Shown: positions 1 to 10,883 of the stretch, piece after piece
Layout of the letters: the number at the start of each line of letters is the position of its first letter
How positions within the stretch are numbered: position 1 is the stretch's first letter
Source of the DNA: Emmonsiellopsis sp. PD_33
Lineage: Eukaryota; Ascomycota; Eurotiomycetes; Onygenales; Ajellomycetaceae
Direction: 5' to 3'
NCBI GenBank assembly: GCA_032988165.1
Contig: JANTQF010000024.1
Span: forward strand, 124,001 to 188,000
Length of the DNA stretch: 64,000 bases
Translations under genes and position numbers: made by a program
The notes under the pieces: model-generated
Seen by the model: the letters and a program-made list of their open reading frames with translations, nothing else
Told to the model about the DNA's origin: nothing
The model's database searches: none

Positions 1-3000
1 TATAGTTACTACAGGATAGAAACTCACCATCTTTAATCTCCCATACACACTTAGTTCATCTTTCAACTGTATATTGACTTCAACAGAACCAGTATGTGTT
101 TAAAATACTTAGAGGCTATAGAGTCATTCAAGGAAGACTGTAGCAGCTCACCCAGGACATACTCTGAGGACTGAAGGACTTCTATGCAGAATATTTAATA
201 GTGTATCTGAATAAGGTAGTTTAATTCATAAAGAATGAATTTGATATAGAAATTAGTGTTTCAACAGTTTGAAGAGCACTGAGGAAGTTGAATTTAATGA
301 ATAAGAAGATAAGTAACTGGTCTGAGTAAGAGATTCTTAACTGACATGTTCTAGGTCTGTCAGGTTGAATGTGTAGCTAGCTAGTGAGATACTAAGCTCT
401 ACTAGGTGTAGCTGGCTCAGATATTATAATATGAGACTAAATAGCTTATCTTTTTTAATAAGAGTGCTGTAAATGAACATACTACAAATTGAAGATATAG
501 CTAGTCAGTAAGAGGCTTCCCATGTAGGGTTAGAACACTCTGTAAGAGATCAATAAGGTAGTCAATCTTGCCTACTATAATAGTGAATGAATATAAGGCA
601 TATAACATTTTCTATAACTCATATAACACTGAGAGATTTAATGAATTTATATGGCTTTACATTATACTAAAGTGCCAATGAGGATTTCACATTCTAATGA
701 TAGATAATTATAATACACACTGTTCTCAAAAGCTCAAGAAAATCTATATAGAAGTAGGAATTAACCTGCTGTTTCTACTACCATATTTACTAGATTATAA
801 TCTAATTAAGGAATCTTTTCATGTGTTGAAGGTATGAATATGGAGGTATAAAGCTCTAATTAATAAGTAATTTAATAGAGATTTTGAAGAGTTCCTACAC
901 TATAGGGTGAGGAATTTTATAGGAGATTTCAATGCTAGAGGATATTTTCAATTAGCTCATATTAATTAGACCTCTATTTTACCATATATAATCAAGAGAA
1001 TCTGCATTCTTATTGGTAAACTGTGTCTCACTATCAAGAAACTGTGCCTCCTCCCCCTCATATTATGTTAAATCACTCATAGGAGGCCTGGAACTCACTG
1101 TACTTCTACTATAGATCTTATATCTGAACTCTCTAAGATGTTAAAGTCACCTAGAATCTTTTAACTCATTCTAAATTATATAGAAAATACTCTATAATAT
1201 ATTAAGCCTGCATAATTCCTCCTCAGACAGTTTGTAGATCATATCCAACTCAAAGACCTTCTATTCAAATATATCTTTTGTATCTCTAAGGGAATCTGCA
1301 TGCATCAGCTATTTAGTGATGAGCTAGTTGAAATATTTATCTCTAATGTGATCAGTTAGAGAGCCTAGTATTAGCAGAGGATTACTGAGTGTCAGAAGCT
1401 CAGGTTCTTAGAGAGGGGGAGATATTAATAGTAGTTTGAGAGGTAGATCAGTTGAAGGCTTCATAGAACTTATTAGATTTAATGGATATAGAGAGTTCAG
1501 TGTAGCTAGTAGGTTAGCAGGCAGATTAAATAGCAAATTAAATAAAGTAAATAGATCTAGTGAAAAATATAGTAGATATAAGAAGTAAAGAGGCCTTTCA
1601 TCTGACATCTCTATCAAATATCTTATTATCATGATGTTCATCAAATTACTCATTTCATTCATTATAGATGTTGCAGATGCTATAGGAGCACTTAAAGAGA
1701 AAATAATAGCTAGTATATTAAGTTATATAGGTGGTTTTGAAGCCTCAGCAGCAGCTTCAGTAGTCTTTTTCAAGAATTTTGAATCTCATTTAAGTAGTCT
1801 TTTAATAAGACTACAGCCTGGAACTTATAATGTGGCCTTATCATTCATTATATCAAACATCCAGGTACTAATCTTGCTATTAATCATTGAAATATAATTA
1901 TCAGATAGTGAGAGTTAGCAGATTTCCTTATTATAATTCCTACAGTTTGAATACTAATATCATCATTACTTCTCTATCTTTCTGCTCAATTAATCAAGCT
2001 CATCCTCTTTCTTGTGTTTAGTCTTTAACTCAATGTATTATTTAATGATAGTAGTAACTTAGAAGGTAAAGATCTTTATAGTATTCTCTGCAGTATTCTC
2101 ATCATCAGCTACATCTACAATGTGAGATGATTTTGCTAGCCATGTAGAAGATTCCAGATTATTTTTGATGTTTTTTATGCATTTTTTAGAGGTTAGCTTA
2201 GTTAATCATATAGTTTCTAACTCTATAGTTATAGCTGCAGCTACTATAGCCTCAGCATCAACAATTTTCCCCCTGAAATATATTACCAATTCAATCTTGA
2301 AGCTCTTACTACCACTCTTTCTATATTACTCTAGCAGTGGGTGGATCTAATCACTATCATACTGGATGTTGAAGATGAGTATATCTTTCATTTTTTACTT
2401 ACTTTCAGAGTAAATTATAATCATACAGTCAAATCTTACCTTCTTTCCTAAATTATTTTCATTTTATTACCTTGAGATTCTATAAGCATCAACCTCTGTG
2501 CAGGCCAGTAACACCATCCTGTCTGTAGAGTAGAGCTTGAATATAGAGAATATAGAGACCTTTTCACCTACTATTATAATGTGTTGATAGAGGCTGAATG
2601 AGATAAATCCTTCATTATTATTACTTAAAATCTGATTGATATCAGGATGAGAAGGGCTATATTAAGTCTCTAGCTCTAGCTCTAATAGTAGTAATGATAT
2701 AGCAAATAATGCCTCATGCTCTGATATTAGCAACATCTGCAGGGATGATTCTTACTTGAGGGACTAATCCTCTAACAATGGAGAGAATTTCATATAGAGA
2801 GGGGGAGCCTCTTCCTTCTCATCCTTCTCATCCTCCTCCTTATCTACCTCATTATCCATGTTCACTGTTATAATAGCTGCTAGGTTGGGGAATTGAATTC
2901 ATAGTAGTAGTGTGAGAGTGGTCTGAACTGCCTGCAGGGCAGCCTTCCACCTTCTTGGTGCAGGCTTTCTCTTTACAGGCCTGTTAATGGCCTTTATGAC

Positions 3001-3300
3001 AGCTGCATTCTGTGAGGTCCCCTTCATGGCAGCTGCCATGTTCAGGATGGCCTTTGCACTGCTGTGAGGGCATGTTTTATGGGTTTTTAGGGTGTTTGAA
3101 TGGTAGGAATGGGTCTTTGAGGTAGGCATCTTAAAAAGAGGTGGATATAGAGCAATTATGTGCAAAAAATGGAGTCAAAAATGTGTGTTTTGGTGGGTAG
3201 AAAGGTTTGTTGATTTTTATCATCTCTATTTTCTATGCTGGGTGGGAATGACACACATTTTTTTGGTGTGTGTTTCTGCCAAGGGCTGAATCACATGACT
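1..3300. repeat. AT-rich CpG-free repeat relic, continues off the left edge
   Basis: The stretch is AT-rich, full of stop codons in all frames, and I saw no CG dinucleotide before about 3336, where normal CpG-containing sequence begins. Only short open frames remain. The longest on the minus strand near 2900-3130 encodes a Lys/Arg/Ala-rich segment (KPAPRRWKAALQAVQ) close to the right edge and then runs into stops. I could not match it to Copia, Gypsy or LINE domains, so the element class is unknown. The composition is the same as that of the Copia/Gypsy nest at 30.6-58.5 kb, so I infer a RIP-mutated transposon whose right end lies near 3.2-3.3 kb. Confidence 0.6.
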
Positions 3301-3465
3301 TTCACAAGGTTTTTGAAAATGACAATAAATCTCCCCGCCAAACTCCAGCTCAATCTTCCAATTGCCAAGCGAGCCCAGACATTGTTTCTCATCTTCATCT
3401 TGCATAACCGACGTTGCCGTCATCTTCAATCGCCGAACCGCGTCGTTGCCAATTCGCTCGGAAGC

Positions 3466-3636
3466 GGCTAAAGTCTGGCTTTCAATTATCCCTTGAGTTT
3501 GCTTGCAGGCTTGTCTTCTCACTGCCGAACTAACTGAGCTAGTTAACTAACTTCCTCGACCACACGGAAAATTTAATCTGCACGAATAACACTCGGCTAA
3601 CGGGCGAAAGAGGGCATGCATAACTTGTTGTTAGCC
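3466..3636. promoter_or_regulatory. Cluster of XlnR-type GGCTAA sites upstream of alpha-glucuronidase
   Basis: GGCTAAA lies at 3466-3472 and GGCTAA at 3595-3600 on the plus strand; TTAGCC at 3631-3636 is the same motif on the minus strand. GGCTAA(A) is the core recognised by the xylanolytic activator XlnR in Aspergillus, and alpha-glucuronidase genes are known XlnR targets. The sites lie 670-840 bp before the start codon. CreA-like CCGGGG motifs occur nearer the gene, around 4121 and 4236. Function is inferred from motif and context only. Confidence 0.45.
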
Positions 3637-4199
3637 ACTCAAGGAAATTCCAAGATACTGGATAACTACCGGACCCTGGATCAATGGAATGTTCTAAGAA
3701 AAATCGAAGGTCATGGATTGCCGATGCGGGGATGTGAAATTGCGCCGGGCTGGTCAACTAGTTAAAGTTATTACTGCTGGCTAGTGCTCATGTCGACGGT
3801 CGAATTTGAACCACTCCATACATCCCTCTGCTGCTGAATTGCTATTTCACTGGATATCATTGCTGGTTCAAACTCCATCCATGTTTCTGGCAGACGGCAA
3901 CATTGGAGATCTCAATGGGCTGGAATACAGCTCAACAAGAGTCATGGAAAAGGAGAAAACCACGGACGCGCTACGGCTCCCGTCCCACTCATCCCCAGCT
4001 TCCTGGCGCCGTTCGCTGCCTACAAATAGCCTGAATTCCATCCGTCTTGCCCGCTTCAGCTAGTCTGCTCCCTGAACTGACGGTTTACGGGGTATCAACC
4101 TTGATCCCGGCAAAATGGGACCGGGGGGAGGAGATGTAAGGGGAAGCTAGAACAAAAATTATACGGGGAAATCGTGCACTCAGTTCCCGAGCAAACGAG

Positions 4200-4206
4200 T
4201 ATAAAA
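4200..4206 (+). promoter_or_regulatory. TATA box of the alpha-glucuronidase gene
   Basis: A perfect TATAAAA lies 102 bp before the ATG at 4308, at the spacing expected for a strongly inducible fungal hydrolase gene with a short 5' UTR. Confidence 0.55.
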
Positions 4207-4307
4207 TGGGACCTTGGACCCCCCCGTCGATTTGATCCGGGGAAACGGGTGAATTGATTCCCGTTTTTTCTTTTCTCAGAGGGGAACGCGTCGTTATTCT
4301 TGCAACA

Positions 4308-6848
4308 ATGATGCTGCTGCGGTTCCTGTTCTGTCTTTTGCTTCTCGGCCTCGCCGTCGCCGAGGACGGCTTGGATGGATGGCTGCGGTATGCTCGGCTG
4401 CCGCATGCGCGCAGATACCACAAGCACATTCCGGGCAAGATTATTGCCCTCGACACGTCGAAAACGAGCCCCGTGAACACGGCTAGTATCGAACTGCAGG
4501 ACGGACTGAAGGGGATCTTCGATAAGGAGGTCGAGATCTGTGACAGCCTTGAGCGTGGACATGGGTATGTTGTCGTCGGGACGGTCGACCAGTTTGCTAA
4601 GGCTGGCGGCGACGTCGAGGAGATCCCCGAGCTGGTAGAGGACGGGTTTTGGCTCAGCATCCGCGGCTCGACTGTCAAGATCATCGGTCAGAATGAGCGC
4701 GGCGCCCTGTACGGTGCCTTCGAGTATCTCTCCAGACTGGCGCAGGACAATCTTTCCGACGACACGTTCGCCAGCAACCCCGACGCGCCGATTCGATGGG
4801 TCAATCAATGGGATAATCTCAACGAGGGCGGAACCCATGGAAGCATCGAGCGTGGTTATGCTGGCCATTCGATCTTTTTCGATGATGGGAAGGTTGTCGA
4901 CGACTTGACTCGCGTCGGTCAATATGCTCGTCTTCTGGCATCGATCCGGGTTAATGCTCTAGTACCCAGCAATGTCAATGCCAACTACACCCTCCTGACC
5001 GACGAGAACATGGCTGGTTTGGCTAGAATTGCTGATGTGTTCCGGCCCTATGGCATCCAGCTCGGCCTGTCGCTTTACTTTGCTTCTCCCCAGGATCTCG
5101 GTGGTCTGGATACATTCGATCCTCTAGATGAGAAAGTCATTACCTGGTGGCATGAAATTACGGCTAAGCTCTACGACCACATCCCAGACATGGCTGGTTA
5201 TGTTGTCAAGGCGAACTCTGAGGGTCAACCGGGCCCAATGACATATAACCGCACGCTTGCTGAAGGGGCCAATATGTTTGCCGAAGCTATTGAGCCCTTC
5301 GGGGGCATCGTCATGTTCCGTGCATTTGTATACGACTCCAAAACCCTCAATCAGACTCTTGACTGGAAGGCGGACCGCGCCAATGCTGCGGTTGAATACT
5401 TTGGTGAACTGGATGGCAAATTCCACGACAACGTCGTCCTTCAAATAAAATACGGCCCCATCGATTTCCAGGTCCGCGAGCCTGTATCGCCATTGTTCGC
5501 CCACATGTTCGAGACTAGCTCTGCCATTGAACTCCAGATCACCCAGGAATATCTCGGCCAGCAATGCCATCTCGTCTACCTCCCACCGCTGTGGCAGACA
5601 ATCCTCGACTTTGACCTCCGCGTCGACCAAAAGCCCTCGAAAGTCCGCGATGTTCTCTCCGGTAAACGTTTCAACCGAGACAGAGGCGGATACGTGGGCG
5701 TTGCCAACGTTGGCACCAACACCACCTGGCTCGGAAGCCACCTCGCCATGTCCAACCTGTACGCCTACGGCCGCCTCGCCTGGGAGCCAACCCTTGACTC
5801 CCAAGAGATTCTTGAAGACTGGACGCGTCTCACCTTTGGCTTCGACCGCCACGTCCTAAACACTATCACCAAAATGTCCATGGCATCCTGGCCCACCTAC
5901 GAGAAATACAGCGGCAACCTGGGCATCCAAACCCTAACCGATATCCTCCTAGGCCACTACGGCCCCAACCCGGCCTCGCAAGACGGCAACCCATGGGGCC
6001 AATGGACCCGCGCCGACGGCGACTCGCTCGGCATGGACCGCACAGTCTGGAACGGCACAGGGTTCGCCGGCCAATACCCATCCGAAATCGCCGAGATGTA
6101 CGAAGACATCGAGACGACGCCCGACGACCTACTTCTCTGGTTCCACCATGTCCCCTACACTCACAAGCTGCATTCCGGCAAGACAGTCATACAGCACTTT
6201 TACGACGCGCACTACGAAGGCGCCGCCACAGCGCAGGAGTTTGTCAAGATGTGGCAATCGCTCCGGGGCAAGATTGACAAGGAGCGCTACGAGCACATGC
6301 TCTTCCGCCTGGTCTACCAGGCGGGTCACTCGCTCGTCTGGCGCGATTCGATTAGCAATTTCTACTTCAACAAGTCCGGCATCGCCGATGAGAAGGGCCG
6401 GGTGGGCAATTACAAGTACCGCATCGAGGCGGAGGATATGGACTTGGACGGATACGAGCCGTACGTTGTTAGCCCCTTTGAGGCGGCGTCGGGCGCGTTG
6501 GCCATCGTGACGAGCTCGAATAGCACGACTGGCACGGCGAGCACGAAGTTGAAGTTCCCCTCTGGCAGGTATGATCTTGCGGTGAACTACTATGATATGG
6601 CGATTGGGCGGTCCGAGTGGGAGGTGTATTTGAATGACAGGCTGGTGGGCAAGTGGGAAGGGAATAGCGAGTATGTGCTTGGCCATGCGCCGTCGCCGTA
6701 TATTGATGGGCATTCGGCGACGAGGATTACGTTCCATGATGTCAAGGTGCGCAAGGGGGATGTGTTGAAGATTGTGGGCAGGCCGGATGGGATTGAGCCT
6801 GCGCCGCTGGATTATGTTTCTATTTTGCCCAGGGGGACTGCGGATTAG
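4308..6848 (+). CDS. aguA: Secreted alpha-glucuronidase, GH67
   Basis: Single-exon gene of 846 aa. It removes (4-O-methyl-)glucuronic acid side chains from xylo-oligosaccharides released by xylanases, outside the cell. The ATG at 4308 is chosen because it opens a typical signal peptide (MMLLRFLFCLLLLGLAVA, cleavage near A18); the frame is open upstream but has no other ATG. The N-terminal domain (about 20-160) precedes a TIM barrel. The GH67 catalytic set is visible: general acid Glu305 in NSEGQPGP, Asp386 in KYGPIDFQ and Glu414 in ITQEYLG. The 28-residue Asp-Glu spacing equals that of the Cellvibrio enzyme (D365/E393). Length fits fungal GH67 (about 840 aa). The promoter has GGCTAA sites and a TATA box, consistent with XlnR induction by xylan/xylose. 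Confidence 0.96.
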   Translation: MMLLRFLFCLLLLGLAVAEDGLDGWLRYARLPHARRYHKHIPGKIIALDTSKTSPVNTASIELQDGLKGIFDKEVEICDSLERGHGYVVVGTVDQFAKAGGDVEEIPELVEDGFWLSIRGSTVKIIGQNERGALYGAFEYLSRLAQDNLSDDTFASNPDAPIRWVNQWDNLNEGGTHGSIERGYAGHSIFFDDGKVVDDLTRVGQYARLLASIRVNALVPSNVNANYTLLTDENMAGLARIADVFRPYGIQLGLSLYFASPQDLGGLDTFDPLDEKVITWWHEITAKLYDHIPDMAGYVVKANSEGQPGPMTYNRTLAEGANMFAEAIEPFGGIVMFRAFVYDSKTLNQTLDWKADRANAAVEYFGELDGKFHDNVVLQIKYGPIDFQVREPVSPLFAHMFETSSAIELQITQEYLGQQCHLVYLPPLWQTILDFDLRVDQKPSKVRDVLSGKRFNRDRGGYVGVANVGTNTTWLGSHLAMSNLYAYGRLAWEPTLDSQEILEDWTRLTFGFDRHVLNTITKMSMASWPTYEKYSGNLGIQTLTDILLGHYGPNPASQDGNPWGQWTRADGDSLGMDRTVWNGTGFAGQYPSEIAEMYEDIETTPDDLLLWFHHVPYTHKLHSGKTVIQHFYDAHYEGAATAQEFVKMWQSLRGKIDKERYEHMLFRLVYQAGHSLVWRDSISNFYFNKSGIADEKGRVGNYKYRIEAEDMDLDGYEPYVVSPFEAASGALAIVTSSNSTTGTASTKLKFPSGRYDLAVNYYDMAIGRSEWEVYLNDRLVGKWEGNSEYVLGHAPSPYIDGHSATRITFHDVKVRKGDVLKIVGRPDGIEPAPLDYVSILPRGTAD

Positions 6849-7684
6849 GGGGCTTTGATCTGTGTATGTTTAGGATGATGATATACTTGGATTAATATTG
6901 AAGCAAATGTATAATTCGTTATTAGTCGGCTCTTGGTGCTCCCTAATGGACTGCAATGGACTTGAAGCTCCATTCTCCGTCTTCTATCTTCCTCTTCTTC
7001 ACCTTCTTCCACTGACTCCCTGGTATCAATCCCATAGATATATCCAGGGTGCTTAGTCATCCGAACTATTCAACCTCCATCTCCCCATCCATTATTTTTA
7101 TCCTGGACCAGCCACCACCACAGACCTGATCCGATAAATCCAGTGTACGCTCGGCACTTCTCCGAGACGCATCCTTTACGAACGACAGCCAGGCCCGTTG
7201 CTTGGTCCAAATCCGAAGCTGCCTGCGGATATGACTGGCCTATTACACCCAGCGCACCCCCTGTTCCTCACCAATCATCCATCTCCATGAACTAGATTTG
7301 TGTTGAAATCCCACGGCAAAACGGCATCTCGTCATGTTCCCCGCATTAGCCCACCGTGCCATCTTCAACTCGACTCTGTTCGCCGAATCCAGCCGCCCAG
7401 TCTGTCTCTGGATGGCTCCACTCGCCACCATGGATAAGGATAACTTGACACCGGACCGACGACGGTCCCTAACTAAGCTTTTTAGCGGGGGTGTGGAAGA
7501 ATATTTAACTATCTCTGACGGCTGCGACGTTTCTTTCTTTTTTCTGATCCGCCATCCATGGCACGGGTTCATCAAGATAATTAAATTCAACGACGCCTAG
7601 CCTGTTCCTGACCGTTTATATTGCGAAGCCAAAAAAAAGGGGAATTATTGGAGCAGCTCTTATTGGCCTGCAAGCGTCTAATTT
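6849..7684. other. Intergenic: aguA 3' region and MFS promoter
   Basis: Non-coding by inspection. It holds the aguA 3' end (AT-rich around 6870-6920) and the upstream region of the MFS gene. Short open frames on both strands show no domain or codon pattern. No tRNA or repeat seen. Confidence 0.5.
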
Positions 7685-9404
7685 ATGGCCACAGCACCCC
7701 CTCCAACAAATGATGAGAAGCCCTGTCCCGCTGCTGCGGTGGATCAGCCCGGTAACCTGATATCGACCGGGGAGGATATCGAAGAAAGCAGCCAGCATAA
7801 CCATCCCAGCGGAGAAAATGGAATACCTGAGGCTTCTTCCGCGCCCCCGGGCCCGACATCTGTGCATTCCGTATTCTCGACCGCTCAGCGGCGATATATA
7901 GTTGTATGCGCATCATGGGCGGCTTTCTTTTCGCCCGTGTCTGCGAACATTTACCTTCCTGCGTTGAATACCATTGCCCGGGATCTGTCTGTGTCGAATT
8001 CAATGATTAACTTGACAGTAACTTCGTATATGGTAGGACAGAACCCCCTTTTTTTTAGCCTAGGCAATGCCCAATCGAACCTCCAGCCCTACGAACCTAA
8101 ACTGACCATTGATATATAAGATATTCCAAGGGCTTGCGCCTATGTTCTGGGGCGATTTCGCGGACACCGCTGGTAGACGGCCTGCGATCCTTCTCTGCTT
8201 TACCATCTACATGTGCGCGAATATCGGGCTGGCATTGCAAGAAAACTACGTCGCATTATTCCTCCTCCGATGTTTACAAAGCGCCGGAAGCAGTCCGACA
8301 ATCGCCCTTTCAATGGGAATCATTGCAGATATCGCAACCAGCGCACAACGAGGCTCATATATCGGCTGGGCCACGGCTGGTTCATTGATGGGCCCAGCTC
8401 TGGGGCCTGTGATAGGGGGCTTGCTCTCACAATATCTCGGTTGGCGATCTATTTTCTGGTTCCTGGTCATTTTCGCCGGCGTCTTCATGGCGCAGTTTGC
8501 AATCCTATTCCCAGAAACAGGGCGGAACATAGTCGGGAACGGCTCCATCCCGCCGCAAAAGTGGAACGTATCCGTCATAACATACATGAAGACGCGCAAA
8601 TCAGCCCGTACTGCCCCAGAGGAGGACACGACCCTCTCCCGGCCAAAACTCCGCTTCCCAAACCCCATAAAGTCCCTCTCAATCCTCCTCCACCCGGACG
8701 CATTCATAGTCCTCCTCGCCAACGCCCTCATGTTCGCCGCCTTCTACGACATGACCGTAACCATCCCCTCCGCCTTTGCGGAAATATACGGCTACAACGA
8801 CTTCCAAATCGGCCTGTGCTACCTGCCCATCGGCGTCGGCGCCACGCTCGCCTCCATCGCCAGCGGCTTCATCCTCGACTACAACTACCGCCGCATCGCC
8901 AAGCAGCACGGCATCCCCGTCGACCGCACCAAGCAACAAGACCTGCGCCATTTTCCGATAGAAAAGGCTCGGCTCCAGGTAACCTTCCCGTTACTTTTTC
9001 TCAGCGTCTGCGTCATCGTCTGCTTCGGCTGGACGCTGCATTTCCGGAAATCCGTCGCGGCGCCGCTCGTTCTCCTATTCATTGGCGGCGGAACGCTGAC
9101 GGCGTCGGTGAATACCGTCAGCGCGCTGCTGGTTGATTTGCACCCGGGGAAAGCGGCGACGGTCACGGCGTCGAATAATCTTGTCCGTTGTCTATTTGGG
9201 GCGGGCGCGACGGCGGTGCTTTCGCCGATGACGAGTAGGTTGGGGAGGGGGTGGTGTTTTACGCTTATTGCGTTTGTGATGTGTCTCACTGTGCCGATGA
9301 TGCTGGTTGTTATTCGCTTGGGGCCAAAGTGGAGGGAGGAGAGGTATTTGAAGACGCAGGAGAGGGGGGCGGCGAGGGCGGCGGAGCCGGCAAAGAAGGT
9401 TTGA
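7685..9404 (+). CDS. MFS transporter, DHA1 (drug:H+ antiporter, 12-TM) type
   Basis: Two exons, 7685-8032 and 8121-9404, give 543 aa. The intron is GTAGGA...AAG with phase 0 and joins ...TVTSYM to IFQGLAPMFWGD, the typical junction of fungal Qdr/Aqr1/Flu1-like transporters. A soluble N-terminus of about 75 residues is followed by TM1 (VVCASWAAFFSPVSANIYLP). The loop TM2-3 carries the MFS signature GDFADTAGRRPA, and TM5 has the antiporter-type GPALGPVIGG motif. A basic central loop (about 265-300) separates the two six-helix halves. The family exports drugs, polyamines or weak acids across the plasma membrane; the substrate cannot be told from sequence. It follows aguA on the same strand, but it is not a sugar-porter type, so a role in xylan use is not implied. 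Confidence 0.9.
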
Positions 9405-9661
9405 TGCAATTGCGTTTGTATGAACGAGATATATCACGATTTATGTACTGTGTTTGACGACTTTCATGACTAGACAGGTACGCCTTGATATAACGCGGGG
9501 GGGAGCATGGGATTAGTAAGGTTTAGACAAATGAGCAACCGAACGAGTGTATATAGATGCGGAAGTAAATAGATATTATCAGACATATTATTAATATTTT
9601 TAATTATCTATGAATCGTATTTTGATCTGCACATAGATTATCCAACAAAACTCCCCAAACC

Positions 9662-10405
9662 TCATTTGAAGGTGAAATACGCTCGTTCGAGCGGTTGCCG
9701 CTCCGTCTCCCACGCCAACCAATCCGATCTCGTAGTCCTATACAAAATGAATTCCGAAGTTAGCAGCCATTTCAAAATCCGCACAACAACAGCCATCATC
9801 AAACAAGTAGAAAGAAAGACAACGAAAACTTACGGCAACAACCCCATCCCATTAACCTTCCAAACACCCAACGCCAACAACATCAACTGCATAAGCACAT
9901 AAGCCCCCTTAACCCCCCACATCTGCGCCCTCGTCCCCTCCGTCTCGAACTTGGCAAAGGTGCTATTCGTCGCCCACAGGCCCTGTATGGGCCCCTTGAA
10001 CAGCATGAAGACCATCATGATGCTGAAGATCTGCAGGCTGTTGCCGGACATGTACATCATGATGGCGTTCATGGGCAGCTGTTTCATGGGCGCGAGGGCA
10101 ATTTCCCAGGCCTTTTTCAGCTTGAGGACGTCGGTTTCGGCGGTGCGTTTGAGGTAGGCGAGGGAGGTGGGGGGTGCGGAACGGGCCTGGGTATGCTTGT
10201 TAGTGGAGGTGATGGGGGAGTGGGAAATGGGCGGGTTAGCGCGGAGATGGATGGGTTATACCTGTTTAGCCGTGACTTTTCCGGATGAGTAGCCGGGGGG
10301 ATCGGGGATGTTGGAGGTCTTTGAGGGTCTGGGGGGTGCGGAGAGGTTCATGTCCACGGCCCATTGGGGGGGAGGGGGAGGCGTGGAGGCGGCTGCGGAC
10401 GCCAT
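9662..10405 (-). CDS. EMC4: ER membrane protein complex subunit 4 (EMC4)
   Basis: Three exons read from the minus strand: 10262-10405, 9834-10186 and 9662-9737, giving 190 aa. Introns are GTATAA...CAG (75 nt) and GTAAGT...TAG (96 nt). The N-terminus is Ala/Pro-rich and cytosolic. The DUF1077/TMEM85 core follows, with MNAIMMYMSGNSLQIFSIMM in the first hydrophobic hairpin and a second hydrophobic stretch near AYVLMQLMLLALGVWKV. The protein ends TTRSDWLAWE plus a short basic tail, the usual EMC4 ending. The EMC inserts tail-anchored and multipass proteins into the ER membrane. The ATG at 10405 is preferred over upstream in-frame codons because MASAAAS... is the normal fungal start. Divergent with the AP-1 beta gene. 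Confidence 0.93.
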
Positions 10406-10883
10406 GTTGGACGTGCTGGGGTGAATATGATCTGGCCTGGGGGATGCAAAGGGGTAGAACAGGCGATTCCGACGGCGTAGTGCACTCCTATTGAGGTCTT
10501 GTGGGCGTTGTTGGCGATATCCGCGTGGTGGTGACGGGGTGAGGTTGTCCAAGCGGCGTGTCCTGATATTTTTCTCCGGGGTTAGCGCGGCGGAGGCTCA
10601 ACTCCCTCCTTACCTGAACGTCAACCTCCTCTCCTCCATCCTCTCGCCTCCACCACGTCCACCACGCCCAATTCCGCCCTCTGCACCGCCCACGCCCTTG
10701 AATTGGCCCGTCTATCCCTCTGCAGCATGCCCGTCGAGACATGGACGCCCTGATTGCCCGCTTGTCGCCGTCCTGCACCTCCGTACCATAGGCCAATCCA
10801 TGTGATCCGCCTCCAAAGCGAAGAACCCTGTCTGCTGCTGGGAATCCCATTTATTGCCCGCGAAGTCTTGAGAGACGCCCAGC
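10406..10883. promoter_or_regulatory. Shared divergent promoter, EMC4 / AP-1 beta
   Basis: The 478 bp lie between the two start codons of divergent genes. The stretch is C-rich with pyrimidine tracts on the plus strand (10590-10690), typical of fungal housekeeping promoters. I see no convincing TATA box. Confidence 0.5.

Noticed and set aside
3251..3272. Small inverted repeat ACACAC...GTGTGT near the left element's edge as a transposon terminal repeat
   Set aside because: Only six paired bases around a T run and no partner at a distance; too short to support.
4085..4922. Long open frames on the minus strand over the start of aguA (199 and 275 codons)
   Set aside because: Antisense shadows of a GC-rich coding gene; no domain, and the plus-strand GH67 protein explains the region fully.
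8213..9136. 307-codon plus-strand frame inside the MFS gene
   Set aside because: Arg/His/Pro-rich shadow in the alternative frame of the transporter; no family resemblance.
7685..9404. Sugar transporter partnered with aguA
   Set aside because: Motifs and the SYM-IFQGLAP junction are of the DHA1 drug-antiporter group, not the sugar-porter family.
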